Part shown: positions 50,526 to 53,519 of the stretch, piece after piece
How positions within the stretch are numbered: position 1 is the stretch's first letter
Layout: each line of letters begins with the position of its first letter
NCBI GenBank assembly: GCA_016930875.1
Contig: JAFGFW010000191.1
Coordinates: forward strand, 1 to 53,519
DNA from: Deltaproteobacteria bacterium
GTDB lineage: Bacteria; Desulfobacterota; Desulfobacteria; Desulfobacterales; C00003060
DNA: 53,519 nt
Reading direction: 5' to 3'
Notes under the pieces: model-generated
The model's database searches: none
Told to the model about the DNA's origin: nothing
What the model saw: only the letters and a program-made list of their open reading frames with translations
Program-made: the position numbers and the translations under genes

Positions 50526-50826
50526 TAACCGTTCACACGGTACGCGTGCTGTCATTGCGAGGAATGAGGAACGAACGACGGAGCAATCCGATCCGAAGGG
50601 TCGTCACGAACGAAGTGAAGTGATTTCCTTATTGACGGGGATTGCTTCGCCCGAGATACTCAGGGCTCGCAACGGCTTCGCCGCACTGCTTCGCTTCGCC
50701 CTCTGGGGCGTAAGCCTCTCCGAACTGTAAGCTCTCTGAGCCGGAAGTCTACGGGCCGGAGGCCCGCAATGAGTGGCTGTATATCGCACAGTGATACAGC
50801 AGACTTTGGGAGCTGTGAACGGTTAC
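50526..50826. mobile_element. MITE-like element with 13-base terminal inverted repeats
   Basis: GTAACCGTTCACA (50526-50538) is a perfect inversion of TGTGAACGGTTAC (50814-50826). The 301-base interior holds TGTCATTGCGAGG-type repeat sequence from 50551 and GC-rich palindromic stretches, and no gene with support. It fits a non-autonomous element or a composite of repeats. Confidence 0.6.
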
Positions 50827-50921
50827 GTTTTGTATTGCTCAAAGCAAAAGCGTTCGTTTTCCTGCTTTCAGCTTTGAGCCTTGAGCTTTCACACTTGACC
50901 TTTGAGCTCTATTCTGATAAC

Positions 50922-51044
50922 TAGTGCTTGAACGAAAACTCCCCGAAGCACAGTTTTTCTGTCATTGCGAGGGAGTACGACCGAAGCAATCCCCTCACTC
51001 CTCGCAATGACAGTTCGGAACCAAGGGTTTTCGTTCAGGCACTA
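50922..51044. mobile_element. MITE-like element with 19-base terminal inverted repeats
   Basis: TAGTGCTTGAACGAAAACT (50922-50940) is inverted as GGTTTTCGTTCAGGCACTA (51026-51044), 17 of 19 matching, with TA at both outer ends. Nested inside is a perfect 14-base inversion CTGTCATTGCGAGG (50959-50972) / CCTCGCAATGACAG (51000-51013). Non-coding. The gap 50470-51101 thus consists mostly of a terminator and two such elements. Confidence 0.62.
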
Positions 51045-51101
51045 ACTATCATTCAATTGACGATCAACCATCAACAATCTGCAATCGAAAAAGGGGAAGG
51101 C

Positions 51102-51368
51102 ATGATCGGAATCCGCCCAACAAGACCTCGGCGACAACCCATGAATAGCAAACAGAAGATAGTGGTCGTCGTGATGGATATTCTTATTTTTGTCGAGCTT
51201 GCCTATAGCATCGTCCAGGCCAAGACCAACCCCGAATATATGACCCCCATCTTCTTCAAGTATTTCATTCCCATGCTCATTATCACCCTTTTCCTGGCAA
51301 GAGCCCTGGTTAAGAGATTCAGGACAGAAGGGATCGAGGCAAAACCAGGGGCTGTCAGTCCTAAGTAG
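51102..51368 (+). CDS. Small two-helix membrane protein
   Basis: An 88-residue protein with two membrane helices (VVVVMDILIFVELAYSIV and FIPMLIITLFLARALV) and a basic tail. Function unknown. I favour ATG 51102 because AAGGGGAAGG lies just upstream; ATG 51141 gives a 75-residue protein that has the same helices. Longer upstream frames would run into the mobile element. It is 20 bases before the gene at 51388, likely in the same transcript. Confidence 0.6.
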   Translation: MIGIRPTRPRRQPMNSKQKIVVVVMDILIFVELAYSIVQAKTNPEYMTPIFFKYFIPMLIITLFLARALVKRFRTEGIEAKPGAVSPK

Positions 51369-51387
51369 ACATCTCGGCCTGCTGCCC

Positions 51388-52176
51388 ATGACACTTCAAA
51401 GAGTTTCATTCTGGATTAAGGTGGTCGGGAGATTGGCTGCCCTTGTGGGGGTGCTCGGCCTGGCCCTGGCTGTTGACGGGTTTATGGACGGGGCAGACCG
51501 GACCGCCAGGATCTATTCCGGCTATCCCGGCATGAGTCAGCCCATATCCGGAAGCTCGTCCAAACGGATAAAGTCGATAAACCAGCTTTCCTGTACCACT
51601 CCTTCCGAAGGGGTTACATTACGTTTTACCAAGGCTGAAAGCAGTGTCTGGCACCACGCCTGGTGGGGCACGCTGGAAATCGGCCCATCGGTTGAGCCGG
51701 GTAATCATACCCTGTCGGTAAAGTGCGAGGCAGAGATTCCTGAAAAAAGGGTCACCCAGTACAGGATCCGGGTTTACAAGGATATTTCTGCTTACAAAAC
51801 CCACCTCAGGTCGTATATTCGCCGCCATTGGGGAGTGTCCCCGTGGTGGGTTTTCTTGGGTATCCTCCCTGTCTTGGTTTTTTCCTTTGCCCTCGTCTAT
51901 CACCTTTCCGGTCGCAAACAATTGCTTATGGCTGCTTCGGGCCGCACAGAGATATACAGGATTAAACGATCAGGCGAAGATTGGTTAATCTCATTTGCCC
52001 TGGGAAGTGAGCACGGCGTCAAACAGGGTGATATAGTCCCCATTTATGCGCCGGATGGCGGTTCGGTGGGGACCGCTAAAGTACGAGATGTATTCCCAGA
52101 ACATTCACTAGCCGTCGCCCCCAGATGGCAAAAGGTCAAACCGGATTATGAAGTAAGGCTTCGCCCGGGCAAATAG
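51388..52176 (+). CDS. Membrane-anchored protein of unknown function
   Basis: A 262-residue protein: helix 1 (about 11-30), a periplasmic domain (31-150) with one Cys pattern SCTT...VKCEAE that may form a disulfide and a beta-rich character (GVTLRFTKAESSVWHHAWWGTLEIGP), helix 2 (about 151-175, WWVFLGILPVLVFSFALVYHL), then a cytoplasmic beta domain (180-262). The last part (HGVKQGDIVPIYAPDGGSVGTAKVRDVFPEH) is reminiscent of a small barrel with conserved glycines. No family recognised. Neighbours suggest an envelope-linked role. Confidence 0.65.
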   Translation: MTLQRVSFWIKVVGRLAALVGVLGLALAVDGFMDGADRTARIYSGYPGMSQPISGSSSKRIKSINQLSCTTPSEGVTLRFTKAESSVWHHAWWGTLEIGPSVEPGNHTLSVKCEAEIPEKRVTQYRIRVYKDISAYKTHLRSYIRRHWGVSPWWVFLGILPVLVFSFALVYHLSGRKQLLMAASGRTEIYRIKRSGEDWLISFALGSEHGVKQGDIVPIYAPDGGSVGTAKVRDVFPEHSLAVAPRWQKVKPDYEVRLRPGK

Positions 52177-52211
52177 CAACCTGGCGTCACCTGCTTCCTT
52201 CCTGATTTAGA

Positions 52212-52943
52212 ATGTGGTCTTTCAAGAAACTTTTCGAGAAGGTCCCCATTAATCAATATGTTCCTACCCGGACGGCCTGGTTTTCCCTTTTTCCCCAGGA
52301 GATTCGCAAGGCATACGAGGATCTCGATTTTAAAGGCCTAACCCATTTTCAGCTCAACCTTTACCGTCCGGAAGCGAAGAAGATCATGCCTGTTGCTCAA
52401 AAGATCATCCAAAGCGAGATCAAGCGCCTGGAGGACAAGGGCTGGTTGGAGAAGATGCCCATAGAATTTCCGGTAGAAGAGGTTCTTATTTCAAAACAGG
52501 TTCATGATATCCTTCTTCTGGAATACAAAGGGGCCGCGGAAGAGCGGAGAGAACGCCTCGGTTTACTTGTAGGATCGAAAAAAGGTAGGGTATCTGAAGT
52601 AAGAGACCTTGTCTTGACCGAGGAACTTGAACTAAAGGGGTTTTTTAAGGAGCGTCTCGAAAGAGGTGTAATATTGGATCTCGAGCCCTGGCAGACAATA
52701 CTGGAGAATTGGCAGAAACTTTTGCCCAAACGGGCCTTTCCGATTATCGGCACCTATCACACGCACTTATTTGTCAGTCGGTTTTGTCCCACCAGAGAAG
52801 ATATGGGCGTGTTAGCGGCAAATCCAGGCATGCCGCATTTGATCCTTTGCGGGGGGGAAGTTTATGGTTATACTTGCAAAGAGACAAAGCGCTTTATATT
52901 GCGCTATTATATCAGGTCGGCTTTGAAAACGAGAATCGTGTAA
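52212..52943 (+). CDS. JAB/MPN (JAMM) metalloprotease-like protein
   Basis: A 243-residue protein with a C-terminal JAMM-like zinc site: GTYH183-T-H185-LFVSRFCP-T194-RE-D197, matching H-x-H-x(7-8)-[S]-x2-D with Thr where Ser is usual. The expected upstream Glu may be E113 or E110 in the EERRERLGLLVG region. Residues 1-90 form an extension of unknown role. JAMM enzymes cleave isopeptide or peptide bonds, often from ubiquitin-like tails, and also act in cysteine or siderophore pathways. No ubiquitin-like or E1-like gene is seen nearby, so the substrate is open. A small membrane peptide follows at 13 bases. Confidence 0.62.
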   Translation: MWSFKKLFEKVPINQYVPTRTAWFSLFPQEIRKAYEDLDFKGLTHFQLNLYRPEAKKIMPVAQKIIQSEIKRLEDKGWLEKMPIEFPVEEVLISKQVHDILLLEYKGAAEERRERLGLLVGSKKGRVSEVRDLVLTEELELKGFFKERLERGVILDLEPWQTILENWQKLLPKRAFPIIGTYHTHLFVSRFCPTREDMGVLAANPGMPHLILCGGEVYGYTCKETKRFILRYYIRSALKTRIV

Positions 52944-52955
52944 GGAGAATGGTAT

Positions 52956-53081
52956 ATGTCCACATTAGGAATACTTAGTCTGGTTTTATCCCTGGGCCTT
53001 GCTATCGTACTTGGTGCTTATATTGGAAACCTGATTAGAAATCGGCGCCAAGAAAAAGACGATAAAGTCAAAAGTGGTTAA
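52956..53081 (+). CDS. 41-residue single-helix membrane peptide
   Basis: A small gene with AAGGAG 7 bases upstream of ATG 52956. The peptide starts MSTLGILSLVLSLGLAIVLG, has one membrane helix of about 22 residues and ends with a charged tail (RNRRQEKDDKVKSG). No family known. It is similar in design (MST start, one helix, basic tail) to the 31-residue peptide at 42039. The closeness to the JAMM-like gene suggests co-expression. Nothing supported lies between it and 53184. Confidence 0.55.
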   Translation: MSTLGILSLVLSLGLAIVLGAYIGNLIRNRRQEKDDKVKSG

Positions 53082-53183
53082 AATCGTCTCCAGAAATGGC
53101 GGCAAGGATCATCCTGGGACACCAGTGAGGTCTTAGCGGATCTGTGGAACGCCTTTGGTTGATGCCTTTTTGTGACTTAGAGC

Positions 53184-53519
53184 TTACCTGCTGGAAGTTC
53201 TTCCGAACTGGTTCTCTTTGCTAAAGACCCACTTCTCGATAGTCTCAAAGACTACTTCTCTCTTGATCGGCTTTGCGATATAGTCATTCATGCCCGCTTC
53301 AATGCACATCTCGTTATCACCCTTCATCGCATGGGCGGTTAAGGCAACGATCGGAACCCGTTCCGGTTGAGCTGAAGGCTGAAGGCTGAAAGCTGAAGGC
53401 TGATCGGAAGAAGCTCCATCTTCTGTTTTGACCTTGCCGACTTCGCCCGCCTGCGGGCCACAGCCTCCGGGCTCTCCGCCATAGGCTCCGGCCCGCAGGC
53501 GGGCGGAGAGCCCCGAGTG
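53184..53519 (-). CDS. C-terminal receiver of a hybrid kinase, cut by window; carries repeat-derived insert
   Basis: The last 111 codons of a minus-strand gene that runs off the right edge. The end of a receiver is clear: VPIVALTAHAMKGDNEMCIEAGMNDYIAKPIKREVVFETIEKWV, with the late Lys in AKPIK. The ALTAHAM-GMNDYIAKP style is typical of the receivers of hybrid histidine kinases. Before VPIVALTAHA the frame stays open through about 50 residues of Gly/Ala/Pro/Ser-rich sequence encoded by a GC palindrome (53444-53505) and a heptamer repeat (about 53371-53403). This insert sits in the loop before strand 4 and is repeat-derived. Upstream domains are outside the window. Confidence 0.8.
   Translation of the reverse strand, partial: HSGLSARLRAGAYGGEPGGCGPQAGEVGKVKTEDGASSDQPSAFSLQPSAQPERVPIVALTAHAMKGDNEMCIEAGMNDYIAKPIKREVVFETIEKWVFSKENQFGRTSSR
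53371..53403. repeat. GCTGAAG heptamer tandem repeat
   Basis: Four to five imperfect copies of GCTGAAGG/GCTGAAAG in tandem. It is translated in frame on the minus strand as part of the receiver insert and is a candidate for slippage-driven length change. Confidence 0.6.
53444..53505. repeat. GC-rich perfect inverted repeat inside a coding region
   Basis: CGCCCGCCTGCGGGCC (53444-53459) and GGCCCGCAGGCGGGCG (53490-53505) are perfect 16-base inverted arms with a 30-base loop. The hairpin is translated on the minus strand within the partial receiver gene and keeps the frame open. Confidence 0.65.

Noticed and set aside
50604-50842. Two minus-strand open frames of 60 codons
   Set aside because: They lie wholly inside the MITE-like element and encode Arg/Ser/Ala-rich sequence typical of translated GC repeats.
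1-53519. CRISPR arrays, rRNA, tRNA and transposase genes
   Set aside because: I looked for regularly spaced direct repeats, rRNA-like sequence, cloverleafs and transposase motifs and saw none; the repeats present are palindromic and dispersed.

Overview
The window reads like a chromosomal piece of an anaerobic, probably sulfate-reducing member of the Desulfobacterota (former Deltaproteobacteria). This is an inference from gene content: many sensor kinases and NtrC-type activators, sigma54 promoters, multiheme cytochrome c, an Mrp/complex-I-like antiporter module, three TauE/SafE permeases and a DASS anion transporter. I see no rRNA or tRNA gene, no CRISPR array and no transposase gene. Small non-coding mobile elements and palindromic repeats are common between operons.

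Layout. 1-1.9 kb: end of an Mrp/NADH-dehydrogenase-like operon (MrpC-like, MrpD-like). 2.2-7 kb: a receiver-PAS-kinase, a lone receiver, a secreted tetraheme cytochrome c and a membrane kinase carrying a heme motif and a two-CW cysteine module. 7.4-8.4 kb: a Panacea (DUF4065) protein whose C-terminus resembles a dead Doc/Fic domain. 8.4-14.1 kb: kinase plus NtrC activator, then a sigma54 promoter and a CBS protein, TauE permease and membrane protein. 14.1-23.5 kb (minus strand): CBS protein, DASS transporter, LCIB-like carbonic anhydrase, second CBS protein, PEP-synthase-like protein 1, Cache kinase and lone receiver. Tandem sigma54 promoters lead this block, with a receiver-less sigma54 activator transcribed divergently. 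23.9-33.1 kb: that activator, TauE permease 2, PEP-synthase-like protein 2 and two tandem Cache-kinase/receiver pairs. 33.4-42.8 kb: PEP-synthase-like protein 3 (minus strand), then a compact FtsH, a Rossmann-GAF-PAS kinase, an NtrC activator, a sigma54 promoter with tandem palindromes, a lone receiver, a 31-residue membrane peptide and a UspA protein. 42.8-45.2 kb: polyamine genes (membrane spermidine-synthase-like protein and AdoMet decarboxylase). 45.2-50.5 kb: a membrane-bound sigma54 activator with an unusual winged-helix C-terminus, divergent from a consensus sigma54 promoter driving uspA, a small membrane protein, TauE permease 3 and a secreted protein. 50.5-53.5 kb: two MITE-like elements, small membrane proteins, a JAMM-type protein and the end of a hybrid kinase on the minus strand.

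Working picture (inference). Between 8.4 and 50.5 kb the same parts recur: an anion permease, a CBS or UspA nucleotide sensor, a kinase/receiver pair and a sigma54 activator, together with an unusual three-member family of PEP-synthase-like proteins. These keep the ATP-grasp and phospho-histidine domains but have a shared novel C-terminal domain in place of the PEP/pyruvate barrel. I regard this family as the best candidate for an undescribed system: ATP-driven histidine phosphorylation proteins coupled to two-component signalling and anion transport. Three sigma54-led operons also carry the same hairpin element just before a small gene.
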